Source of the DNA: Natrialbaceae archaeon
Lineage (GTDB): Archaea > Halobacteriota > Halobacteria > Halobacteriales > Natrialbaceae
Length of the DNA stretch: 14,058 nucleotides
Direction of reading: 5' to 3'
NCBI GenBank assembly: GCA_003552325.1
Contig: PUKM01000243.1
Coordinates: 1 to 14,058, forward strand
In this document: in pieces, positions 6,890 through 13,111 of the stretch
How positions within the stretch are numbered: position 1 is the stretch's first letter
Layout: each line of letters begins with the position of its first letter
The notes under the pieces: model-generated
What the model saw: only the letters and a program-made list of their open reading frames with translations
Database searches by the model: none
What the model was told of the DNA's origin: nothing
Program-made: the position numbers and the translations under genes

Positions 6890-6895
6890 TTTATC
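6890..6895 (+). promoter_or_regulatory. TATA box of the carotenoid operon
   Basis: TTTATC is centred 27-28 bases upstream of the ATG at 6920 in otherwise GC-rich sequence. The spacing implies a transcript with almost no leader. A purine-rich stretch (GAGAG) precedes the ATG and may act as a weak ribosome-binding site. Confidence 0.55.
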
Positions 6896-6919
6896 ACCTA
6901 TCCGTTACGACAGAGAGAT

Positions 6920-8404
6920 ATGAAATCGTTGGCGGGAGAGTCAGTTCTCGTGATCGGTGCCGGTGTTGGTGGCTTGTCGACCGCGTGTTATCTTGCCGAC
7001 GCTGGTGCGGAAGTACGGGTTATCGAAAAGAACGAACAGTTGGGTGGGCGCGCGAGCCGACTCGAGAAAGACGGATTTCGGTTCGATATGGGCCCCTCGT
7101 GGTATCTCATGCCCGATGTCTTCGAACGGTTTTTCGCGACGTTCGACCGTGAGCCCACAGCGTACTACGAACTCACCCACCTCGACCCCCACTACCGGAT
7201 CTTTTTCAAAGACGGGGACCAGGTCGATATCACCCCTGACCTCGAGCGGACCAAGGACATCTTCGAGGAGTACGAATCCGGGGCCGGTGAAGCGCTCGAG
7301 CGCTACCTCGAGAAATCGGCCCTCAACTACGAGGTCGGAATGGAACACTTCGTGTACGAGGATCGCGAACGGATTCGCGATTACCTCGACCTCGACGTGG
7401 CTCGACAGGCACGGGGGCTCTCGTTGCTTGGATCGATGCAAGGACACGTCGAGAAGTACTTCGACCATCCGAAACTCCAGCAGATAATGCAGTACACGCT
7501 CGTGTTCCTGGGCGGCTCACCACGAAACACGCCTGCGCTGTACAATTTGATGAGTCACGTGGATTTCAACCTGGGTGTCTGGTACCCTGAAAACGGTCTC
7601 GGTGGTGTCATCGATGGCATGGCAGACCTCGGGCGAGAACTCGGCGTCACCTACGAGACGGACCGGCCAGCAACCCAAATCAAGGGTCGAGAGGGGGCGT
7701 TCCTCGTCGAGACTCCGTCGGGGCCGATAGAAGCCGACTTCGTCGTGAGTAACGCCGACTACGCGCACACGGAGCAGGAGCTACTGACGCCAGAGCGACG
7801 TGGATACGACGCCGACTACTGGGAGTCGAAGACGTACGCCCCGTCGGCGTTCTTGCTCTACATGGGCGTCGAGGGCGACGTCCCGGAACTTGCTCACCAC
7901 ACACTGGTCCTGCCGACGGATTGGGACGAACACTTCGATCAGATTTTCGACGACCCAGCCTGGCCCGATGACCCCGCGTACTACCTGTGTGTCCCCTCGG
8001 AGACGGATGACACCGTGGCTCCCGAGGGACACAGCAACCTCTTCGTGCTCGTGCCGATCGCGCCGGGACTCGAGGACACCTCGGAACTGCGAGCCAGCTA
8101 TCGAGATCACGTCCTCGATGACATCGCCGAACATACGGGAACCGATCTCCGGGATCGCCTCGTTGTCGAAGAGAGTTTCTGTGTCGAAGACTTCGCGGAT
8201 CGGTACAACAGTTTTCAGGGAACAGCACTCGGAATGGCCCACACCCTTCGACAGACAGCCCTGTTCCGTCCGCCACATCGGTCGAAGAAGGTCGACGGGC
8301 TGTATTTCACCGGGTCGTACACGACGCCCGGTATCGGCGTCCCAATGTGTTTGATCAGCGGCGAACTGACGGCGGAAAAAGTGTTCGCAGATTACGGCGA
8401 GTGA
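6920..8404 (+). CDS. crtD: Carotenoid desaturase (CrtD/CrtI type)
   Basis: This is an FAD-dependent carotenoid desaturase of 494 residues. The N-terminal dinucleotide-binding motif GAGVGGLS (13-20) ends in E36 (VIEKNEQLGGRAS), and RFDMGPSWYLMP (54-65) is a strong phytoene-desaturase-family segment. The C-terminal FAD motif reads GLYFTGSYTTPGIGVPMCLISGE (460-482). In Haloarcula japonica a desaturase named CrtD lies beside lycopene elongase and introduces the 3,4 double bonds on the way to bacterioruberin. Position beside the elongase gene makes CrtD the favoured name, but a phytoene or lycopene-forming CrtI cannot be excluded from sequence. The ATG at 6920 is chosen because the family N-terminus and a TATA box coincide there; the open frame upstream overlaps the divergent dehydrogenase gene. 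The stop lies 10 bases before the small ORF at 8415. Confidence 0.85.
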   Translation: MKSLAGESVLVIGAGVGGLSTACYLADAGAEVRVIEKNEQLGGRASRLEKDGFRFDMGPSWYLMPDVFERFFATFDREPTAYYELTHLDPHYRIFFKDGDQVDITPDLERTKDIFEEYESGAGEALERYLEKSALNYEVGMEHFVYEDRERIRDYLDLDVARQARGLSLLGSMQGHVEKYFDHPKLQQIMQYTLVFLGGSPRNTPALYNLMSHVDFNLGVWYPENGLGGVIDGMADLGRELGVTYETDRPATQIKGREGAFLVETPSGPIEADFVVSNADYAHTEQELLTPERRGYDADYWESKTYAPSAFLLYMGVEGDVPELAHHTLVLPTDWDEHFDQIFDDPAWPDDPAYYLCVPSETDDTVAPEGHSNLFVLVPIAPGLEDTSELRASYRDHVLDDIAEHTGTDLRDRLVVEESFCVEDFADRYNSFQGTALGMAHTLRQTALFRPPHRSKKVDGLYFTGSYTTPGIGVPMCLISGELTAEKVFADYGE

Positions 8405-8414
8405 GCACAAACGT

Positions 8415-8483
8415 ATGAGTGATCGGACCGACACTGCCACAGACAGTAGCGGACTGCTGAATGCTGGAGAGTGGTACCCATGA
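8415..8483 (+). CDS. Possible 22-residue micro-ORF between desaturase and elongase
   Basis: An ATG at 8415 opens a 22-residue frame, MSDRTDTATDSSGLLNAGEWYP, that ends in a TGA overlapping the elongase start codon (ATGA). It fills exactly the space between the desaturase and elongase genes, so ribosomes finishing it would be placed on the elongase ATG. The peptide is acidic and haloarchaeal in composition. It may be a coupling leader, a true microprotein, or chance. No clear ribosome-binding site precedes it. Confidence 0.35.
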   Translation: MSDRTDTATDSSGLLNAGEWYP

Positions 8484-9346
8484 CGGTCTCTGCCCACTCG
8501 AGCACTCCACTCCTCGGCCAGATGCGTTACCTCCTCACGCTCTCACGACCACGTTTTTGGTTGTACCTCGCCGGCCCAGTCCTGATCGGGGTGGCCTACG
8601 CGGCCGAGACGACAGCCGCGTTGGTTACTCCCACGACGATGGCACTCTTCGTCTACTTCCTGTTGCCGGCGAACGTCTTTCTCTACGGCATCAACGACCT
8701 CTATGACCGAGATATCGATCAGTTGAATCCGAAAAAAGACGATAAGGAAGCGAGATACGAGGGCCAACGAGTGGTCCCCATCGTTGTCGCACTCTGTGCC
8801 ATCGCCGCGATAGGGCTCCTGGCGGTTATCCCACTCGAGGCCTGGTTCTGGGTTGGAGTGTTCCTATTCTTGGGCGCGGGATACAGTGCCCCGCCGTTTC
8901 GGTTCAAAACCTCACCGTGGCTCGACTCGCTGTCGAACGGGTTGTACATTGCTCCGGGCGTGGCCGCCTACACAGCCGTTGCCAGCTCACAACCGCCCGC
9001 GCTCGTCATCGGTGGGGCGTGGCTCTGGGCCATGGGAATGCACACGTTCTCGGCGATACCGGACATCGAACCGGATCGCAACGCTGGAATTGAGACGACG
9101 GCGACACGACTCGGGGAGAGTCGAACATACGCCTACTGTGGTGGGTGTTGGCTCGCTGCTGCGCTCGCGTTCGCGGCAATCGACCCCCGACTCGGTCTGC
9201 TCATGGCGGTCTATCCCGCGCTCATCGGTGTCATCGTGGGCTCGAGGGTCGACGTGACTCGAGCCTACTGGTGGTTTCCCGCCATCAACACGGTTGTCGG
9301 CACGGCCATGACGATGGGCGGCCTCTGGGTACTGGTCCACGGTTGA
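8480..9346 (+). CDS. lyeJ: Lycopene elongase, UbiA prenyltransferase (C50 carotenoid synthesis)
   Basis: This is a 288-residue integral membrane prenyltransferase of the UbiA superfamily. The two aspartate-rich motifs that bind the prenyl diphosphate through Mg are N72-D-L-Y-D76-R-D-I-D80 and D195-IEP-D199-RNAG. A QLNPKKDDKEARYEG segment (81-95) and about eight hydrophobic helices agree with haloarchaeal lycopene elongases (LyeJ/LbtA). These add C5 units from DMAPP to lycopene, giving C50 precursors of bacterioruberin. The ATG at 8480 is favoured over the GTG at 8471 because it overlaps the preceding small frame as ATGA and follows a GGAG (8465-8468). The bisanhydrobacterioruberin hydratase gene cruF, which follows lyeJ in Haloarcula japonica, is not here. 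The next gene is an exported protein 171 bases away. Confidence 0.88.
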   Translation: MTVSAHSSTPLLGQMRYLLTLSRPRFWLYLAGPVLIGVAYAAETTAALVTPTTMALFVYFLLPANVFLYGINDLYDRDIDQLNPKKDDKEARYEGQRVVPIVVALCAIAAIGLLAVIPLEAWFWVGVFLFLGAGYSAPPFRFKTSPWLDSLSNGLYIAPGVAAYTAVASSQPPALVIGGAWLWAMGMHTFSAIPDIEPDRNAGIETTATRLGESRTYAYCGGCWLAAALAFAAIDPRLGLLMAVYPALIGVIVGSRVDVTRAYWWFPAINTVVGTAMTMGGLWVLVHG

Positions 9347-9475
9347 GGTCGTAATCGAGGATTACAGTGCTCGAGTGGGAGTAATCGCATGATCCGATAG
9401 CACGTACAAGAACTGGTGAGTGTCTTATTAACATACGTAAATTCCCGCAATAGTCTTGAAAATCTATGGTTAAAA

Positions 9476-9492
9476 TACGGAAAAGTTTATAA
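9476..9492 (+). promoter_or_regulatory. BRE/TATA promoter of the first beta-helix gene
   Basis: TACGGAAAAG is followed directly by TTTATAA (9486-9492), a good haloarchaeal BRE plus TATA pair. The TATA centre is 29 bases before the ATG at 9518, implying a leader of only a few bases. The same TACGGAA...TTTAT block recurs at 10977-10991 before the paralogous gene. Confidence 0.7.
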
Positions 9493-9517
9493 CTGAAACC
9501 GCAGGTTACGCAAATGC

Positions 9518-10468
9518 ATGGCGCAGAAGTCCCCCGCTACTGATCGTGAATCCGTCACTACTGGCCGTAACTCCGCGTTACCTCGTCGTGGATTCCTCCA
9601 CTCCGTCGGTGGTGCGCTCGCGGCAACCGCGCTCGCAGGCGCAGGGAGTACGGTCAGTGCTGACGATGACGCGTTCGAAACCGTCGAACTCGATCCCGGT
9701 GAAGACAAACTCGTCACCCTCGAGGATGGCGAGACGCTCGAGAACGTCCTCTATGACTGTTCAGCCGAGGGCGCTCGCATGACGATCGCCGCGCACGCGA
9801 CCGATTGGACGATTCGAAACGTCGGTATCAAAGGCGAGTTCGACGTCGGACAACCCGACGCAGCCTTTGGGATCTCGGACGTCGGCGGCGGCACGAGCAC
9901 GATCGAAAACGTCTATCTCGGCGACGGTGCCGTCTTCGGGACCGAGGCCACCGGCGAGACCGGTTTCTGGGTCGCCCCGGACCACGACGGACACATCGAC
10001 TTCCACAACGTGAACGTTCAGGGCTTCCCCGACAACGGTGTCTACGCCTCTGCGCCTGCCGGTGCGGGCGATGGCACGATCCACATCGACGAGTGTTACG
10101 CGGCCAACAACTACGTCTCGAACTTCCGCATCGGTTCCGCTGGCAGTGCCGTCACGAACTCGAGCGTGCACGTCGACGACGGCGAATACGGCGGCCGTGG
10201 CGTCTGGGTCTGGTCGCCAGGTGAGTGTGCGGTCGACAACTGTGATCTCGATGTCGGCCAGCACAACTATGCCATCCACGCCGGTGCGAACGGTGCGGCA
10301 ACGACCGTCTCGGTGACCGACACCGAGTACAGCACGGGCTTCCACGGCGGCACCACTGAGGTCGCCGGCTCGAGCATCGAACTCGCCTCGGATGTCGGAA
10401 CCGATCCTGACCCGGTTATCCCTGCTGGTGTCCCGGAAAGTGCAGAAGAAGCCGCTCGCGGCGACTAG
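9518..10468 (+). CDS. Tat-exported right-handed beta-helix protein
   Basis: This 316-residue protein carries a twin-arginine signal: LPRRGFLHSVGG at 21-32, a hydrophobic stretch to about 43, and a likely cleavage after VSA at 46-48. The mature part (about 268 residues) is made of short repeating strands with Asn and Gly turns, such as WTIRNVGIKG, STIENVYLGD, IDFHNVNVQG and SAVTNSSVHVDDG. Such repeats mark a right-handed parallel beta-helix, as in pectate lyases and other carbohydrate-active or surface proteins. I see no convincing catalytic motif, so no enzyme activity is assigned. It ends with ESAEEAARGD and lacks the C-terminal repeats found in its paralog at 11018. No lipobox cysteine or C-terminal membrane anchor is visible, so it is probably secreted freely. 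It has its own strong TATA box. Confidence 0.82.
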   Translation: MAQKSPATDRESVTTGRNSALPRRGFLHSVGGALAATALAGAGSTVSADDDAFETVELDPGEDKLVTLEDGETLENVLYDCSAEGARMTIAAHATDWTIRNVGIKGEFDVGQPDAAFGISDVGGGTSTIENVYLGDGAVFGTEATGETGFWVAPDHDGHIDFHNVNVQGFPDNGVYASAPAGAGDGTIHIDECYAANNYVSNFRIGSAGSAVTNSSVHVDDGEYGGRGVWVWSPGECAVDNCDLDVGQHNYAIHAGANGAATTVSVTDTEYSTGFHGGTTEVAGSSIELASDVGTDPDPVIPAGVPESAEEAARGD

Positions 10469-10565
10469 TGGCGGTTCGAGTCTGAACTGAGCGGTCGAAC
10501 CCAATTTGTCGGTGCGGTTCGACCAATCAGTCGACGCTTGCCAGCGTACTAACATTCCCTGTGGT

Positions 10566-10581
10566 GGGCCACTGCTGGCCC
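10566..10581 (+). terminator. Hairpin after the first beta-helix gene
   Basis: GGGCCA-CTGC-TGGCCC forms a perfect 6-bp stem with a 4-base loop, 97 bases after the stop at 10468. No T-run follows, so it may be an RNA 3'-end structure rather than a true terminator. Confidence 0.3.
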
Positions 10582-10740
10582 TTCCCCGCTGACGATTGCC
10601 CCTCCAGGCATTGATATTGGTGCACGGCTCGATCTGCTGTTTTTGTGTGATTTACACCGAGTTGTTCTCCACTCCTTCCTCGCACTCTATCACTCAGCGA
10701 TGCGTGCAGGTCCGGAGACCAGGGTCAGACACGTGGCTCT

Positions 10741-10764
10741 CAGACGATAGAGTCCAGACGATAG
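10741..10764 (+). repeat. Pair of 10-bp direct repeats
   Basis: CAGACGATAG occurs at 10741-10750 and again at 10755-10764, a 14-base period. It lies about 250 bases upstream of the second beta-helix gene. It may be a regulator site or a small slippage duplication. Confidence 0.5.
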
Positions 10765-10976
10765 CGGCTCGTCCAAGTAACGTATCGGCACTCGAGGGAG
10801 TAATACCTGTTTACCCAGCGTGTGTGACGGTCCAAACAGCCCCTCGAGGGCGTATACAGGGGTTTCGTCGAGCTGAAGATTATTTAGAAACCCTATGTTC
10901 GTTTTCTTGAATTTCTTTTTTCACTTATCAAACACTCACGAATATCTTATAATCAGTAAAATTAAACCATCTATAC

Positions 10977-10991
10977 TACGGAAGATTTATT
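10977..10991 (+). promoter_or_regulatory. BRE/TATA promoter of the second beta-helix gene
   Basis: TACGGAAGA runs into TTTATT (10986-10991), centred about 30 bases before the ATG at 11018. The TACGGAA block begins 41 bases before the start codon, against 42 bases for the first paralog. The upstream 60 bases are AT-rich in both. Confidence 0.65.
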
Positions 10992-11017
10992 GTGGTATCC
11001 TCAGATTACTCGATTGC

Positions 11018-12814
11018 ATGGCACGCGACGCGACGGTACTGGATGATAGCGATAGCACCGATAGCGCGGCTCGAACCCGCGACAACGACGGTAAGACTGG
11101 ATTACTCCACCGACGAGGGTACCTGCAACTGGCGGGCGCTGGCGCGCTCGCCGGGGCGGCTGGATTTGGCGGTGGTGTGAGTGCCGAGGAGACCGACTAC
11201 GATGTGATGACCGTCGGTGCTGGCCAGCGAGAGGTCGTCGACGTTGACTCGAACGAGACGCTCGAGAACCTGTTGATCGATTGTACGGCGAACAACGCCC
11301 AGGTGGTAATCGCCGCCCACGGCACCAACTGGACCATCAGAAACGTCGGTATTCGTGGACGCGTCAGTAATAACGACGCGATCATTGGCGTCTCAGACCG
11401 ACAGGGGAACACGTCCCGAATCGAGAACGTGTATATCGGCGACGGCGCGACCGACGGTCACCGTGTCGGCCTCGGCATCTGGGTCGCTCCCCAACACAGC
11501 GGCCACATCGACATCGACCGCGTCAACATCCAGGAGATGGGTGATAACTCGTTTTACTGCTCGGCCCCGATGCACAGCGGTGCGGGTGGCACGGTCGATA
11601 TTTCGAACTCCTACTCGCGGGATTCGTGGGTTTCTCACTTCCGTCTCGGCGAGGGAACCGTCTCGAACTGTACGGCCGTCAATACGAGTGCGCGCGACGA
11701 CGGCCGCGGTGTCTGGGCCTGGGCACCCGGCGACGTGATCGTCGAAGACTCCCACCTCGCGACCGGTGGTCGCCATTACGCCATCGTCGCCGGGGCAAAC
11801 GGCCGCGGCTCGAGCGTCCGCGTCAGGGACACGGAGTACGACACTGGGTTCAACGGCGGCTTCCGTGAGGTTGCCAACGGGAACGTCTCCCTCGAGTCGG
11901 GCAACGGGACGAACCCCGAGGATCGGATGCCCGACGGCTGTCCAACCAGCGCAGAGGAAGCGGCAGCTGGCGAGGGTGGAGAAGCTGAAATCGAGCAGGA
12001 CGACGACGATGACACAGACCGTGACGAACACCTCCTGGTCATCCACGGCGACGATTCCGGTGTCACTCACTACGAATTCCAAGCTGCGGGCGCAGTGGAA
12101 CCGTCGACCGATGAAGGCGCAACCATCGACGATGACCTCGTTCTCGAGGACGGCCACGTCCGGGGAACGGTCGCCAACTGGCGGGACGCCTTCCGATTCG
12201 AGGGCGACCTCGAGCAGTTGACCCTCGATGGCCCTGCCCGCGCATCGATCGACGGAACCGAGGTCGATGCGGACGACGTCGGCGACGCGTACCCCAACAC
12301 GCTCGAAATCGACGGTGACGGAGAGCCTGCAAGTTTCGAGTGTACAGTCGAAGGCGCGTTCGGACTCGAGGATGACGAACTCGAGGACGACGCGCTGGTT
12401 CTCTCGGGATCGACGGTCCAGGGCTCGGTCACGGAGTCGACACTCGAGGTGCCGTTTTCCGGCCAGCTGTCGGACCTCACCTTCACCGATGGCGCGGCGA
12501 CCGTTCGACTCAACGGTGAGGAGGTCGATCCCGAGGATGTCAGTGCAAAAACGCAGTTGCCACACGTCATCGTGATCGACAACACGGAAGCCAGTGATTC
12601 CTCGGTGTACTCGTTCGAAGCGACCGGCGGCGTCGTGGCATCTGCCTTCCGCGACGGTGGCTCGATCGACGAAGACGAAGTGACTGCGGGTCGACGCGTC
12701 CGTGGCATCGTCGACACCTGGCTCGATGCCTACTGGTTCGACGGCCGACTCGAAGACGTGACCCTCCTCGGTGATGCCGAAATCGACGTCCGGTACAACG
12801 TCAGAGAACAGTAG
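11018..12814 (+). CDS. Tat-exported beta-helix protein with three C-terminal tandem repeat domains
   Basis: This 598-residue protein has a Tat signal (HRRGYLQLAGAG at 31-42, cleavage probably after VSA at 54-56). Residues 60-318 form a beta-helix clearly paralogous to the gene at 9518: shared segments include WTIRNVGI, IENVY-GDGA, WVAP...GHID, AGANG and the closing SAEEAA. An acidic linker (GEAEIEQDDDDDTDRDE, 321-337) leads to three tandem domains of about 85 residues at roughly 338-424, 426-512 and 515-598. Their shared plan is an Ile/Val strand, Y/C-x-F/V-x-A/E-x-G, GxVxGxV, F-x-G-x-L-x-D/Q-L/V-T, then an Asp/Gly-rich strand pair. Such repeats occur at the end of other haloarchaeal extracellular beta-helix proteins and probably serve as surface-binding or adhesion modules (inference). 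The ATG at 11018 is set by the signal peptide and TATA box; the frame is open upstream to 10895 through AT-rich non-coding sequence. Substrate and activity are unknown. Confidence 0.85.
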   Translation: MARDATVLDDSDSTDSAARTRDNDGKTGLLHRRGYLQLAGAGALAGAAGFGGGVSAEETDYDVMTVGAGQREVVDVDSNETLENLLIDCTANNAQVVIAAHGTNWTIRNVGIRGRVSNNDAIIGVSDRQGNTSRIENVYIGDGATDGHRVGLGIWVAPQHSGHIDIDRVNIQEMGDNSFYCSAPMHSGAGGTVDISNSYSRDSWVSHFRLGEGTVSNCTAVNTSARDDGRGVWAWAPGDVIVEDSHLATGGRHYAIVAGANGRGSSVRVRDTEYDTGFNGGFREVANGNVSLESGNGTNPEDRMPDGCPTSAEEAAAGEGGEAEIEQDDDDDTDRDEHLLVIHGDDSGVTHYEFQAAGAVEPSTDEGATIDDDLVLEDGHVRGTVANWRDAFRFEGDLEQLTLDGPARASIDGTEVDADDVGDAYPNTLEIDGDGEPASFECTVEGAFGLEDDELEDDALVLSGSTVQGSVTESTLEVPFSGQLSDLTFTDGAATVRLNGEEVDPEDVSAKTQLPHVIVIDNTEASDSSVYSFEATGGVVASAFRDGGSIDEDEVTAGRRVRGIVDTWLDAYWFDGRLEDVTLLGDAEIDVRYNVREQ

Positions 12815-12860
12815 AGGCGAGTCGAACTCGAGCGCTCTCCCTGCGTAATAGCACTGCACT

Positions 12861-12956
12861 GGTCCCCGCTGGCACACCCTCCCGCTGAAATCGGTACCCG
12901 ACGACACACCCTCCCACTGTAATTGGCCCTCGCTGACACCCTCATCTGTTGAAATC
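12861..12956 (+). repeat. Three tandem copies of a 32-bp repeat
   Basis: Units lie at 12861-12892, 12893-12924 and 12925-12956, directly adjoining. Each begins GG(T/C)(C/A)C(C/T)CG and ends near CTG(A/T)AAT or TTGAAATC. The shared core is ACACCCTCCC in units 1 and 2, and ACACCCTC in unit 3, where two small indels cancel out. The 32-base period is not a multiple of three, so this is not a coding repeat. There are no spacers, so it is not a CRISPR array. A weak partial copy may precede it near 12833-12850. Confidence 0.7.
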
Positions 12957-13069
12957 CATGACACACACCGGATGCTCAAGGACGTCACTGTCTGGATGCT
13001 GTCGGGAAAATTCCTTACTCCAAGCTCATAGGTAAATACACAAAGGCTTTGCGGGACATTTGGACGATC

Positions 13070-13090
13070 CCCACAGCCCCTCATTGTGGG
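13070..13090. promoter_or_regulatory. Inverted repeat before the kinase-like gene
   Basis: CCCACA and TGTGGG are perfect 6-base arms around nine bases, ending 21 bases before the ATG at 13112. It could be an operator or an mRNA hairpin near the ribosome-binding site AAGGAG (13097-13102). Confidence 0.35.
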
Positions 13091-13111
13091 CCGTTGAAGG
13101 AGCCTATAGCG

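Larger units (their letters stand above)
10469..11017. other. 549-bp spacer between the two beta-helix genes
   Basis: I see no convincing gene. The first part (10469-10870) is moderately GC-rich and holds a short hairpin and a 10-bp direct repeat. The last 140 bases are markedly AT-rich and hold a T-run at 10916-10921 and the promoter of the second gene. A 104-codon plus-strand frame at 10596-10910 has no haloarchaeal composition. The element around 10791-10807 (CACTCGAGGGAGTAAT) resembles 9369-9385 (GCTCGAGTGGGAGTAAT) upstream of the first gene, which may be shared ancestry of the two upstream regions or chance. Confidence 0.6.

Noticed and set aside
6533..6919. An upstream extension of the carotenoid desaturase
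   Set aside because: It overlaps the divergent dehydrogenase gene and its promoter. The family N-terminus and the TATA spacing fix the start at 6920.
10596..10910. A 104-codon frame in the spacer between the beta-helix genes
   Set aside because: The product is not acidic, has cysteine clusters without pattern, and has no promoter or ribosome-binding site. It looks like non-coding sequence.
10895..11017. An upstream extension of the second beta-helix protein by 41 residues
   Set aside because: The extension is AT-rich and encodes a Lys, Ile and Phe-rich stretch that would bury the Tat signal. The TATA box at 10986-10991 lies inside it.
10469..11017. An insertion-sequence remnant in the long spacer
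   Set aside because: I found no terminal inverted repeats, target duplication or transposase fragment.
12861..12956. A degenerate CRISPR array
   Set aside because: The three 32-bp units adjoin with no spacers and no cas genes are in the window.
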